This document shows, in pieces, positions 7,366-16,071 of a DNA stretch of 45,212 bases (position 1 is the first letter of the stretch; each line of letters starts with the position of its first letter). Origin of the DNA: JACQFZ01 sp036396275 (lineage in GTDB: Bacteria; Pseudomonadota; Gammaproteobacteria; Acidiferrobacterales; Sulfurifustaceae); assembly GCA_036396275.1 (NCBI GenBank), contig DASWLD010000108.1:1-45212 (forward strand). Direction: 5' to 3'. Position numbers and translations under genes: made by a program. The notes under the pieces were generated by a model. That model was not told the DNA's origin. It searched no databases and worked only from the letters and a program-made list of their open reading frames with translations.

Positions 7366-7950
7366 TCAGCTCTTGTAAGCGGTCTCCCAACCCCAGGTCT
7401 GCGGCCGCCCGCCGCGCTTCAGGACGCGCTTGCGATAGATGTCGGCCACGACGTCGCCGTCGCCCGCGACCAATGCCTTGGTCGCGCACATTTCCGCGCA
7501 CATCGGCAGCTTGCCTTCGGACAGGCGATTGCGTCCGTACTTCTTCTGCTCCACCGCCGAGCCGTCTTCCTCCGGACCGCCGGCGCAGAACGTGCACTTG
7601 TCCATCTTGCCGCGCACGCCGAAGGCCGATGCCTGCGGATATTGCGGCGCGCCGAACGGGCAGGCGTAGAAGCAGTAGCCGCAGCCGATGCACAGGTCCT
7701 TGTTGTGCAGCACCACGCCGTCCGGCGTCGTATAGAAACAATCGACCGGACAAACGGCGGCGCACGGCGCGTCCGTGCAGTGCATGCACGCGACCGAGAT
7801 TGACTTTTCGCCCGGCACGCCGTCATCGAGCGTAACCACGCGCCGACGGTTAACACCCCACGGCACGTCGTTCTCGTTCTTGCAGGCGGTGACACAGCCG
7901 TTGCACTCAATGCAGCGCTCGGCATCGCACAGAAATTTCATTCTCGCCAT
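7366..7950 (-). CDS. fdhB: Formate dehydrogenase beta subunit, 4x[4Fe-4S]
   Basis: A 194-residue iron-sulfur protein that relays electrons from FdhA to the cytochrome. Sixteen cysteines form four cluster groups: near 13-23, 55-67, 87-97 and 119-155 (for example CIECNGCVTAC, CMHCTDAPCAAVC, CIGCGYCFYAC). It starts at ATG 7950 with GAGGAGATAG upstream, 11 bases after fdhA. E. coli FdnH-type subunits carry a C-terminal membrane helix; this one ends at GWETAYKS without one, so it is probably peripheral. It has no signal peptide and should be co-exported with FdhA by Tat. Confidence 0.94.
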   Translation of the reverse strand: MARMKFLCDAERCIECNGCVTACKNENDVPWGVNRRRVVTLDDGVPGEKSISVACMHCTDAPCAAVCPVDCFYTTPDGVVLHNKDLCIGCGYCFYACPFGAPQYPQASAFGVRGKMDKCTFCAGGPEEDGSAVEQKKYGRNRLSEGKLPMCAEMCATKALVAGDGDVVADIYRKRVLKRGGRPQTWGWETAYKS

Positions 7951-7961
7951 GTTCTATCTCC

Positions 7962-10883
7962 TCAAGCCGGCCGAATGCGGCACAGGGTGGTCTTGGTTTC
8001 TTGCATCGCCGTAACGATGTCGTAACCGTAGGTCGTCGCGGTGTTCACCGCTTCGCCGAGTACGTACGGATCCGATCCTGGCGGATACTTCTCGCGCAGA
8101 TCCTTGCCTTGGAAGTGCCCGCCGAAGTGGAACGGACTCCACACTGTGCCGGCGGCGACACGGCGCGTGACCAGCGCCATTACTTTGATCTTGCCGCCTT
8201 CGGGGCCTTCGATCCAAACCTGCTGGCCGTCGCGCACCTTGAGGTTGTTAGCATCCGCCGGGTTGATTTCGACGAACATGTTCTGCTGCAACTCCGCGAG
8301 CCACTTGTTGGAGCGCGTTTCGTCGCCGCCACCCTCGAACTCCGTGAGCCGCCCGCTCGAGAGGATGAGCGGGAACTCTTTCGAGTAGTCCTTCGCCTGA
8401 ATCGAGGCGTAGCGCGTCGGCAGACGATAGTGCACCTTGCGATCCGGATACGTCGGGAACTTCGCGACCAGATCGTAGCGCGGCGTGTACAGCGGCTCGC
8501 GATGCACCGGCACCGGATCCGGCAGCTCCCAAGACATTGCGCGGGCTTTGCCGTTGCCGAACGGTGCGCAACCGTGCTTAACCGCGACGCGGATGATGCC
8601 GCCCGACGGATCGACCTTCCAGTTCACCGTCTCGGGCTTTTCCTTATTAATCTTCAGGATCGCCGCGAGCTCGTTCTTTGTCAGTTCCTTGTCCCAGCCG
8701 AGCTTCTGCAGGATGCCGTAGGTAAATTCCGGATAGCCGTCTTTGATGTCGGAACCGGCGGCGTACCGGCCTTCGGCCAGCATGTTCACGCCGTCCTTCT
8801 CGACACCCCAGTTGGCGCGGAAGTTGAGACCGCCCCTCGCGACCGGTTTGCTTTGGTCGTACAGGTTCGGCGTTCCCGGATGTTTCATCTGTGGCGTACC
8901 CCAACACGGCCACGGCAACCCGTAGTATTCGCCGCTGACCGGCCCACCTTCAGCTATTAATGTCGTGGTGTTAAACGTGCCCCAATTCTGCTGATGCAGC
9001 TTCAGGCGTTCCGGGCTCTGACCGCTGTAGCCGATGGTCCAAGTGCCGCGGTTGATCTCGCGCAGCACGTCTTCCATCACCGGTTGGTTGTTCTCGACTT
9101 TGATGTTTTTGAACATCTGCTTCTCAAAGCCGAGCTTCTTGGCGAGTAGGTAAAGAATTTCCTGGTCGGTCTTCGACTCGAACAGAGGATCGATTACCTT
9201 GTCGCGCCATTGGAGGGCACGGTTGGAAGCGGTCACCGAACCGTAGGTTTCAAAGCAAGTGGTCGCCGGAATCAACCAAACGTTGTCCTTGCGGTCGTGC
9301 ATCACGGCCGACACGGTCGGGAACGGATCGATGATTACCAGCGCCTCCAGCTTCTCGAACGCCTTCTTCTGGTTGGTGCCGCGGCTCTGGCTGTTTGGCG
9401 CCATGCCGTTAAAGATCACCATCTTGAGCGGGCTCTTCTGCTGCACGTTCGCCGGATCTTCGAGCACGGCGTCCGCCCAACGCGACACCGGAATGCCCGA
9501 GGTGTTCATCGGCTTTACCTTGCCGCCCTTGCCGTCGTCGTACTCGGTCTGATCGAAGCGCGCCTTCAGCCACTCGAAGTCCACGTCCCAGGTGCGCGCC
9601 CAGTGTTTCCACGAGCCTTCCGCCAAGCCGTAGTAGCCGGGCAGCGTGTGACAGTTCGGACCGACGTCGGTTGCGCCCTGCACGTTGTCGTGGCCGCGAT
9701 AGATGTTGGAACCGCCGCCCGAACGCCCGGTGTTGCCGAGCGCAAGCTGCAGCGTGTTGTAGCTGCGGACGTTCGCGGTGCCGTGGTGATGCTGCGTGCC
9801 GCCCATACACCAGACGAGCGTGCCGGGACGATTCTTCGCCAAGGTCTCGGCGACCTTGGCGATCAGCTCCTTCGGGGTGCCGGTGACGTCGGAGACCACG
9901 TCCGGGGTGTAGTTCTTGACGATCTTGCGGACTTCGTCCATGCCGTACACGCGGCTCTTGATGTACTCCTTGTCTTCCCAGCCGTTCTCGAAGATGTGCC
10001 ACAGAATGCCCCAGATCAGCGCGGTGTCGGTACCGGAGCGGAACCGCACGTAGATGTCGGCATGTGCGGCGGTGCGGGTGAAGCGCGGATCGGCCACGAT
10101 CACCTTGGCGCCGTTCTCCTTGCCGCGCAGGATGTGCTGCATCGCCACCGGATGCGCTTCCGCGGCGTTGCTGCCGATGAAGAACATTGACTTACAGTTG
10201 TGCTGATCGTTGTACGAGTTGGTCATGGCGCCGTAGCCGTACTGCGCCGCCGTGCCGGAGACCGTCGTCGAGTGACAGATACGCGCCTGATGGTCCTGAT
10301 TGTTACTGCCCCAGAAACGCGTGAACTTGGTGAGCAAGTAGGCTTGCTCATTATTATGTTTCGAACCGCCGGTCATGAAGATCGAATCCGGTCCGTATTT
10401 CTTGCGTAGGTCGAGCATCTTGTCGCCGACCTCGTTAATCGCCTGTTCCCAGGAAATCTTCTGCCATTTACCGTCGACCAACTTCATCGGATATTTCAAG
10501 CGGCGCTCGCCGTGACCGTGTTCGCGAACCGCCGCGCCCTTGGCGCAGTGCGAACCGAGGTTGAACGGATGATCGAATGCGGGCTCTTGACCGGTCCACA
10601 CGCCGTTCTGGACTTCGGCGATAATGCCGCAGCCGACGGAGCAGTGGCCGCAGATGGTGCGAACCGTCTTTATCTCGCCATTCGAATCGACCATTTTATC
10701 GTCGGTCTTGGCTTCCGATTTTCTCATCATCGATAACGGCGCCGCGGCGACCGCCGCGATACCGCCGACCGCGATGCCCGACCGGCGGAGGAACGTGCGC
10801 CGGTCGATCGCGCTACTGCCTAGGGAACCCGGGTTTGCCGCCGCGGTGTCGAGCCGGCGGTCTTGCTTCTTAATTAGCTTCAT
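7962..10883 (-). CDS. fdhA: Formate dehydrogenase catalytic subunit (Mo/W-bisMGD, Cys form)
   Basis: A 973-residue molybdopterin oxidoreductase oxidising formate to CO2. The Tat signal is RRTFLRR at 28-34. An N-terminal [4Fe-4S] site is formed by Cys78, 81, 85 and 113. The metal-ligand loop QARICHSTTVSG places Cys203 where E. coli FdnG has selenocysteine; the following GYGAMTNSYND segment also matches the FdnG type. The codon is an ordinary Cys codon and no internal TGA is used. The C-terminal domain (LILSSGRLTEFEGGG..., near 830-960) binds the second guanylate. Start ATG 10883 follows GGAGACGGAGCG. It is a periplasmic, respiratory-type enzyme. Confidence 0.96.
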   Translation of the reverse strand: MKLIKKQDRRLDTAAANPGSLGSSAIDRRTFLRRSGIAVGGIAAVAAAPLSMMRKSEAKTDDKMVDSNGEIKTVRTICGHCSVGCGIIAEVQNGVWTGQEPAFDHPFNLGSHCAKGAAVREHGHGERRLKYPMKLVDGKWQKISWEQAINEVGDKMLDLRKKYGPDSIFMTGGSKHNNEQAYLLTKFTRFWGSNNQDHQARICHSTTVSGTAAQYGYGAMTNSYNDQHNCKSMFFIGSNAAEAHPVAMQHILRGKENGAKVIVADPRFTRTAAHADIYVRFRSGTDTALIWGILWHIFENGWEDKEYIKSRVYGMDEVRKIVKNYTPDVVSDVTGTPKELIAKVAETLAKNRPGTLVWCMGGTQHHHGTANVRSYNTLQLALGNTGRSGGGSNIYRGHDNVQGATDVGPNCHTLPGYYGLAEGSWKHWARTWDVDFEWLKARFDQTEYDDGKGGKVKPMNTSGIPVSRWADAVLEDPANVQQKSPLKMVIFNGMAPNSQSRGTNQKKAFEKLEALVIIDPFPTVSAVMHDRKDNVWLIPATTCFETYGSVTASNRALQWRDKVIDPLFESKTDQEILYLLAKKLGFEKQMFKNIKVENNQPVMEDVLREINRGTWTIGYSGQSPERLKLHQQNWGTFNTTTLIAEGGPVSGEYYGLPWPCWGTPQMKHPGTPNLYDQSKPVARGGLNFRANWGVEKDGVNMLAEGRYAAGSDIKDGYPEFTYGILQKLGWDKELTKNELAAILKINKEKPETVNWKVDPSGGIIRVAVKHGCAPFGNGKARAMSWELPDPVPVHREPLYTPRYDLVAKFPTYPDRKVHYRLPTRYASIQAKDYSKEFPLILSSGRLTEFEGGGDETRSNKWLAELQQNMFVEINPADANNLKVRDGQQVWIEGPEGGKIKVMALVTRRVAAGTVWSPFHFGGHFQGKDLREKYPPGSDPYVLGEAVNTATTYGYDIVTAMQETKTTLCRIRPA

Positions 10884-10920
10884 CGCTCCGTCTCCGGTTA
10901 GCTGCTTCGATGGGCGGGTA

Positions 10921-11130
10921 TTAGAACTCGGCGGTCTTGTAGTAGTCGGCGACGTGCGCCGTTACATGGTATCCCTGCGATTCAGGTTTCGCCGGTGCGG
11001 CGGGAATTTCCTTTTTTTCCGGCGCCGCGAGCGTTGCTCCGCTCGCGATCGCCACGGCCGCGGCACCGCTTCCAATCAACGCGCCCTTCAGGAACTCCCG
11101 GCGCTTCTCATTCGTTTGCTTATCGCTCAT
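10921..11130 (-). CDS. Small FDH-region Tat-signal protein
   Basis: A 69-residue protein from ATG 11130 (AGGAGCG upstream). Its N-terminus is a twin-arginine signal: EKRREFLKGALIGSG, then an Ala-rich hydrophobic run. The mature part is about 35 residues, ending GYHVTAHVADYYKTAEF. It matches the known small protein family found just upstream of FDH alpha subunits (formate dehydrogenase region Tat target). Its role is not established; it may ride with FdhA during Tat export or maturation. It lies 37 bases before fdhA. Confidence 0.88.
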   Translation of the reverse strand: MSDKQTNEKRREFLKGALIGSGAAAVAIASGATLAAPEKKEIPAAPAKPESQGYHVTAHVADYYKTAEF

Positions 11131-11171
11131 GTTCGCTCCTCGTTGGCCGAACCGATGGTAAGAACTCTTAG

Positions 11172-11792
11172 TCACACCAACATCGAGAGGTAGGTTCGCT
11201 CTACCTCCAGAAATCGTTCACCGAGCAGACCGACCGCCCGATAAAACCGCGCAGACTTCGCGCTCGCCAAGTCTCCGAAGAAGCGCCCCATCCACGGGGC
11301 CAGGTGCTTCTCGAAGAATTGCTGCTGCGTTACCACATCGATCTCGGGGCTCGCGGCGAGTAAACCCATCGTCTCGCACAGCGCCGCCACGTGATCTTCC
11401 GGCTCGCCTACGCCTTCTTGGCGTTCAAAGCCAAACCGCTTCAAATCCTGCCGCAATTCCGCGAGCGGCTTCTCCATCAAGAACCCGGTGACGTACCAGG
11501 AACCGTACGGCACCAATTCCCCGCGGCCGATACCGACGAAAAGATCCTGATACTCATCGGCGAGGGCGCCGACTTCGGCCCGCGCCGCCGCTTGCTTCAA
11601 CGCGCCCCAGGCCGCCGCCATGTCTTGTCCGGCGTCCGCCGCCGGCGCGTCGATTTCACTTAACGCCCGTAGCATCGACCCCTGCGGCGGTGCCGCCAAC
11701 AAGGCGCCGAGCAGCGCATATACTTGTGAACGCGCCTCGTCTTCGGTACCGGCGACATCGGCGTCCACCTGCGGTTTCGCGGTTCCGCTCAT
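11172..11792 (-). CDS. TorD/DmsD-family molecular chaperone
   Basis: A 206-residue all-helical protein of the TorD family, cytoplasmic chaperones that hold molybdoenzyme precursors and their Tat signals until cofactor is inserted. The diagnostic segment is EYQDLFVGIGRGELVPYGSWYVTGFLMEKPLAELRQDL (near 80-120), with a C-terminal helical half ending in FLEVERTYLSMLV. ATG 11792 is used; a longer reading to 12014 would overlap the upstream ferredoxin gene. There is a weak GGGGTGA site. Its client is presumably FdhA, encoded two genes downstream. Confidence 0.9.
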   Translation of the reverse strand: MSGTAKPQVDADVAGTEDEARSQVYALLGALLAAPPQGSMLRALSEIDAPAADAGQDMAAAWGALKQAAARAEVGALADEYQDLFVGIGRGELVPYGSWYVTGFLMEKPLAELRQDLKRFGFERQEGVGEPEDHVAALCETMGLLAASPEIDVVTQQQFFEKHLAPWMGRFFGDLASAKSARFYRAVGLLGERFLEVERTYLSMLV

Positions 11793-11955
11793 CCGGTCAC
11801 CCCGGTGCGCGCAGGTTGCACGCCTAAAGCAATAACCAGACCACGACAATTCCGGCGGTTCGGGAATTTCATACCGATAAAGCACCAAGCAAAAGACTTC
11901 TTTCCGGCGCTCTTGGGACAAAATGTCTTGTCGGTGATCCGTTTTGACGCTGCGA

Positions 11956-13641
11956 TCATGTGATCTCTCGTTTGTGCTCTGCCTTGAACATATCGCGTAC
12001 CCGGCAATCCCCACACATCTGGATGCGCTTTAGCGCGTCGCCCGACTGATACATCCAGTGGCCTTGGAGTTTATCGCTCATGCGGGTCACCATCTTCTGC
12101 GTCGCGAACGGCTTGCCGCAGGAAACGCAGTGGAACGGCGCCTCTTCATGCATGACCCGGGCGGTACGCCGCGCTTGGGGATCGTAGAGATAGCGCGCCG
12201 CCAAGGTGATGGCGCTCTCCGGGCACGCGGTCTCGCACAAACCGCACTGCACGCAGTTTTCCTCGATGAATTGAAGCTGAGGTAAATCACCGCCGTCCGC
12301 GAGCGCGCCGGACGGGCACACCCCGACGCAGGACATACATAAGGTACACGTACCGCGATTGACGAAGATCTGGCCGAACGGTGCGCCTTCGGGCAAGGGC
12401 ACTTCGGACCTGGGCTTCGGCGCATGGGCGTGCAAATGTTCCGCCGCGAGCCGCAGGGTCGTGCGCTTCTCATTGAACCCCGCGAAACTTGCCGCCGATG
12501 CGACCGCAGCCGGCGGTGTCGCGGCAAGCGCCGCCATGATTTCTCGGTCGTCGCCGTCCAACAACCGAACCAATTCGGGGGAGTATCCCATGCCATCCAG
12601 GACGGCGCGCGCGTAGGTAAGCTGCGCCTGCACTTCGCCATAAACGCTCTTCGGTGTTGCGAACGTCGGCAGCAGGGCCACGCCGGCGGCACCGTAGGCG
12701 AGCGCGGCGAACCACACGTCCATGCCGACGCTCCCAAGTTCGGCGATTTCGAGCGGAATCACGTGTTCGGGGAGCTGCGCGATTAACTTCTCCAACCGCG
12801 ATCGGCCGGTCTCCGCGTCGTAGTAAAGAATAACCGGCGTACCGCCACCCTCTTTGCGGTACGCTTTCAACAAAGCGGAAAGCTTCGCGAGGTGATCGGC
12901 AACCGCCGGATAGACATACGTCATCGCACCGGTCGGGCACGCGGTCGCGCACACCCCCGCGCCCTGGCACCTATAAGGATCGACGGCCACTTCTTCGCGC
13001 ATGGAAATGATCGCGCCGGCCGGGCAGGCGTCGATACATCGAGTGCAACCGGTAAGGCCGCTCGCACCGTGGGCGCAGATTTCGGGGTTGTAGTTAAAGA
13101 AGCGCGGCTTCTCAAACTCGCCAACCATCTCGGGCAATTCCGCGAGCGCTCTTGCCAACGCTTCCGGATCTCGGCGCGGTGCGAAATAGCCGAACGGCAA
13201 GAGTTCGTCGCGCAGAAACGGCGGCTCGACGAGATCGAGGACGAGGTCGAAATGCGTCCGCGGGCTGCCGAGCTTCTGTAGTAAATTGACGCCGCCGTGC
13301 GGCGGTGGTGCGCTAATGACGACGGCGTACTGGCCGAGATGTCCGCTCACCTGCACGACCTTTTCGCGCACTACCGTAACGCCGTTCGGAAACTCCGGAG
13401 CGCTCGCGTCGTGGCCGGATTCGTGAATTACCACCGTGCAATGAAGATTGGCGGGAAGCGCTTTGGCAATCTCGCCACACGTGGCGGCGGGTCCGATAAC
13501 GACTAGTGCGCCCGTCGAGCGATACGACACCAGCGACGTCGGGCGCGCTTCGATTGCCCCCGCCGCCGCGAGCGCCGTCATGCGGGCACGGCCGTCAGTG
13601 CTTGCTTGTGAAAGCTTGAGGTCGGAATCCGATGCCGTCAT
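11956..13641 (-). CDS. FDH-associated multi-cluster ferredoxin-like protein
   Basis: A 561-residue cytoplasmic protein with two pairs of [4Fe-4S] motifs: Cys199/202/206 (after Cys189) and 225/231/235, then Cys432/435/438/442 and 463/466/469/473. A last set (C505-x2-C508 and C543-x2-C546) looks like a metal-binding site. The N-terminal 180 residues contain a nucleotide-binding-like GALVVIGPAATCGEIA. No signal or TM is present. It is encoded between DUF3306 (4-base ATGA overlap) and the TorD chaperone in a block commonly seen beside FDH genes. It could supply electrons or clusters in FDH maturation, or form a soluble electron exit; neither is shown. Confidence 0.82.
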   Translation of the reverse strand: MTASDSDLKLSQASTDGRARMTALAAAGAIEARPTSLVSYRSTGALVVIGPAATCGEIAKALPANLHCTVVIHESGHDASAPEFPNGVTVVREKVVQVSGHLGQYAVVISAPPPHGGVNLLQKLGSPRTHFDLVLDLVEPPFLRDELLPFGYFAPRRDPEALARALAELPEMVGEFEKPRFFNYNPEICAHGASGLTGCTRCIDACPAGAIISMREEVAVDPYRCQGAGVCATACPTGAMTYVYPAVADHLAKLSALLKAYRKEGGGTPVILYYDAETGRSRLEKLIAQLPEHVIPLEIAELGSVGMDVWFAALAYGAAGVALLPTFATPKSVYGEVQAQLTYARAVLDGMGYSPELVRLLDGDDREIMAALAATPPAAVASAASFAGFNEKRTTLRLAAEHLHAHAPKPRSEVPLPEGAPFGQIFVNRGTCTLCMSCVGVCPSGALADGGDLPQLQFIEENCVQCGLCETACPESAITLAARYLYDPQARRTARVMHEEAPFHCVSCGKPFATQKMVTRMSDKLQGHWMYQSGDALKRIQMCGDCRVRDMFKAEHKREIT

Positions 13642-14237
13642 CCGTTGGTTTCCTTGCGCACGGACGGTTCACGCGTCCGGTCGGACGGCAGCGATTCACC
13701 GGTCTCGCCGACAGCCCGTTGAGCGGCCGGTGCGACGGCCGATTCGGCGGGCGCCGACGCCTTGCGTTGCGCGGCGCTGTCCGCAGGCGCAGCACTTTGC
13801 TCCGCCGGTGTCGCCATCGCCGATTGTTTCAGCTTCTCGGCCTCGCGCTCCATCGCTTCGCGCATCTCGTGAGTAATGATGTTTCCGAGCGGCTCGTATC
13901 CGTGGCTGTCGTACCACTCGCCATCGAGCGGGCAGCGCTGATTGATGCTCGGCAGGGTGAACAGCTTGCGCAACGCGCGCTGTCGCAGACCCTCGCTCAC
14001 GCCGGTAGCGAAGAACATGCTGAAATCGGATTTTTCTCCGAGCGATTCGAGCGGCGGCATATCGGCGTCGGTCAGTATCCGCTCCGGCGGCTTCGCGACC
14101 TCTACCGCCGGTGGCTGCGCTACAGGTGGCACCGGTGGCTCGACACGCGCCTCCTGCTTACGGCGCGCCCAGCGGCGCAGAAACGTCTCGCTCTGATCGC
14201 CGGTCGCAGGCTCCGGCTCTTTACGGGTTTCATTCAT
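13638..14237 (-). CDS. DUF3306 domain protein
   Basis: A 199-residue protein. ATG 14237 is preferred (GGAGCCTGGG upstream); a GTG six codons earlier is possible. Near the start ETFLRRWARRKQEA and later ILTDADMPPLESL, SDFSMFFATGVSEGLRQRALRKLF and HGYEPL match the DUF3306 family. The middle and end are rich in Ala, Pro and Glu and probably disordered. It has no signal peptide. The gene overlaps DUF3305 by eight bases and the ferredoxin gene by four, so the three are surely co-translated. Function is unknown; the constant company of FDH suggests a maturation role. Confidence 0.85.
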   Translation of the reverse strand: MNETRKEPEPATGDQSETFLRRWARRKQEARVEPPVPPVAQPPAVEVAKPPERILTDADMPPLESLGEKSDFSMFFATGVSEGLRQRALRKLFTLPSINQRCPLDGEWYDSHGYEPLGNIITHEMREAMEREAEKLKQSAMATPAEQSAAPADSAAQRKASAPAESAVAPAAQRAVGETGESLPSDRTREPSVRKETNG

Positions 14238-14739
14238 CCCAGGCTCCGCTACCACGCTTCGCTTCGCGCTCGTGCTTGCGCTTCATCCGCGGCTCTTCCG
14301 GTTCGAAGTGAACGAGGACGAACTGCTCAACGATGCGATAAACCTCGGGAGGCATCGGCACGGCGAAGGTGGCGTTTCCCACTTCGGCGTGCGACAGCGC
14401 ATCGATATATTCGGCGGTGATCGATCGCGGGCGCGGCTCACCGGAATCGTCGTGCTCGCAGTAGACATAGAGGCTGGGGTTCTGGCCGATGATGTTGTAG
14501 TAGTAGCCGTCCGCCTCCACCGGCCGCAGCCGCAAGGCGAATCCCGTCCACAAGTACTGCTCGCCATCCGGACCGTAGCGCAGCAGCGTGCGCGTAATCT
14601 TGCCGCCCCCCTTGGCTTCGCCCGCCACCACGCCGGCGACCCGCCAACGTTCGGTGATCCACGGGTTGTCGGCCACCGGTTCACGGGCGGTAATAACCGA
14701 CAGAGGGACGCGGTCTATCAACTCGACGTTTTCTTGCAT
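14230..14739 (-). CDS. DUF3305 domain protein
   Basis: A 169-residue protein of the DUF3305 family, recognised by VPLSVITAREPVADNPWITERWRVAGVVAG near the N-terminus. The rest is beta-rich (YLWTGFALRLRPVEADGYYYNI, YVYCEHDD) and ends in a charged tail. I chose ATG 14739; the reading frame runs up to 14964, but the extra residues cross the dyad 14889-14911 and look non-coding. No good ribosome binding site is visible. It is the first gene of the FDH operon, divergent from moaA. The function is not known. Confidence 0.8.
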   Translation of the reverse strand: MQENVELIDRVPLSVITAREPVADNPWITERWRVAGVVAGEAKGGGKITRTLLRYGPDGEQYLWTGFALRLRPVEADGYYYNIIGQNPSLYVYCEHDDSGEPRPRSITAEYIDALSHAEVGNATFAVPMPPEVYRIVEQFVLVHFEPEEPRMKRKHEREAKRGSGAWDE

Positions 14740-15056
14740 ATCTAGCAGCAGTCGCGAATCCTTCGGTGCCGGCTCGGCAAGGCAAGTAGCGTACCAATAT
14801 TCTCGATTCAAGAAACTAGCGGCGGAATGAATTCTCGACCGAATACCGGCTCCGGATTGGTACGAAAGGACCCACTCGAATTGTGGCTGAGTCATTTTGA
14901 TACAATGACTCGCTCGATGACCTTCGCACATTTTCAATGGAGCCGTGCAAAAAACCGTGAGCACGCGACACCCGCATCGCGGTATGCTTCTTGCTGACCG
15001 CCCGACACATTCGGGCTTCGGTTAACGCACGACGAATCGAACCACCAGGAACGCAC
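14740..15056. promoter_or_regulatory. Divergent control region between the FDH operon and moaA
   Basis: This 317-bp gap holds a perfect dyad (GAGTCATT, 7-base spacer, AATGACTC, 14889-14911) overlapping an extended -10 (TGATACAAT, 14898-14906) for moaA. The inferred moaA leader of about 145 bases contains small hairpins: CCCGA/TCGGG at 15001-15015, and GCGGT/ACCGC spanning 14979-15001. No convincing promoter for the leftward operon was found by eye, although TTGAAA near 14935 could be part of one. The leader was not matched to the Moco riboswitch. Confidence 0.5.
14889..14911. promoter_or_regulatory. 8-7-8 inverted repeat, candidate operator
   Basis: GAGTCATT and AATGACTC flank a 7-base spacer and cover the moaA extended -10. 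The symmetry is exact. It does not fit the FNR consensus TTGAT-N4-ATCAA. A Mo- or formate-responsive regulator is a reasonable guess, and the helix-turn-helix protein downstream of fdhD is the local candidate. Confidence 0.55.
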
Positions 15057-16067
15057 GTGAACGCACCGCAGACGCTCCCGCCTCAACTGATCGACGGCTT
15101 CGGTCGCCATGTGAGTTACGTGCGCATCTCGGTCACCGACCGCTGCGACTTTCGCTGCGTCTATTGCATGACCGAGGAAATGAAGTTCCTCCCGCGCTCG
15201 CAGGTTCTGAGCCTCGAAGAACTTGCGCTGGTGGCGCGAGCATTCGTCGAACTCGGCGTGACCAAGATCCGCTTAACCGGCGGCGAGCCGCTGATGCGCC
15301 GGAACGTGACGTGGCTGGCTCGCGAAATTGGGCGTCTGCCGGACCTCAAGGAACTGGTACTCACCACCAACGGGTCGCAGCTCGAACGGCTGGCGCCGGA
15401 ACTGCGCGCGGCGAACGTCAAGCGCATCAACATCAGCCTCGACAGCCTCGACCCCGACCGTTTTCGCCGCATCACCCGGATCGGAGACCTTAATAAGGTG
15501 TTGCGCGGAATCGAAGCCGCGCGGCGGGTCGGTTTCGAACGGCTGAAGCTGAACGCCGTTATTCTCAGGAATCGCAACCATGAAGAGATCGTCCCGCTCG
15601 TCCAGTTCGCGATCGACCGCGACATGGATATCAGTTTTATCGAGGAAATGCCGCTCGGCGTGATCGGCGATCACGACCGCGCCGAGGCGTATTATTCCAG
15701 CGATCGGATAAAAGTCGATTTGGAACAATGCTTCACGCTGGTGCCGACCACGGAATCGACCGGAGGGCCGTCGAAGTACTACCGCGTCGCCGGCACCGGC
15801 AGCCGCGTCGGTTTCATTTCGCCGCACTCGCATAATTTCTGTTCCACCTGCAACCGCGTGCGCGTCACGACCGAGGGACGGCTTCTGCTCTGTCTCGGCC
15901 AGGAGCACTCGATCGATTTGCGCGCCGTGGTGCGCGGCCAACCGGATAACCTGGATGCGCTTAAGCACGCGATAGTCGCGTCAATGGCCATCAAGCCGAA
16001 AGGCCACGACTTCAATCTCGCCGAGGCGCCGATCATCTTGCGCCACATGAACGCGACCGGCGGCTAG
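15057..16067 (+). CDS. moaA: GTP 3',8-cyclase MoaA
   Basis: A 336-residue radical-SAM enzyme that, with MoaC, turns GTP into cyclic pyranopterin monophosphate. The SAM cluster motif is CDFRCVYC near 31-38, with TGGEPL shortly after. The C-terminal cluster is in FCSTCNRVRVTTEGRLLLCLG, and the protein ends in Gly-Gly as the family requires. The start is GTG 15057 with CAGGA upstream; a longer frame to 14991 lacks a ribosome binding site. It is followed after four bases by fdhD. Confidence 0.96.
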   Translation: MNAPQTLPPQLIDGFGRHVSYVRISVTDRCDFRCVYCMTEEMKFLPRSQVLSLEELALVARAFVELGVTKIRLTGGEPLMRRNVTWLAREIGRLPDLKELVLTTNGSQLERLAPELRAANVKRINISLDSLDPDRFRRITRIGDLNKVLRGIEAARRVGFERLKLNAVILRNRNHEEIVPLVQFAIDRDMDISFIEEMPLGVIGDHDRAEAYYSSDRIKVDLEQCFTLVPTTESTGGPSKYYRVAGTGSRVGFISPHSHNFCSTCNRVRVTTEGRLLLCLGQEHSIDLRAVVRGQPDNLDALKHAIVASMAIKPKGHDFNLAEAPIILRHMNATGG

Positions 16068-16071
16068 CCGC

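Noticed and set aside
8001..10190. Long open frames (319 and 326 codons) antisense to fdhA
   Set aside because: They are His/Arg/Val-rich reverse-frame readings of a well-supported gene.
10268..10285. Possible selenocysteine site in FdhA
   Set aside because: The ligand codon is an ordinary Cys codon (ICHS) and no in-frame TGA or SECIS-like need exists.
14740..14964. N-terminal extension of the DUF3305 protein
   Set aside because: The open frame passes through the dyad and promoter region and shows no family sequence before residue 76.
14913..15056. Moco riboswitch in the moaA leader
   Set aside because: Two small hairpins are visible, but I could not match them to the known motif; a covariance-model search would decide.
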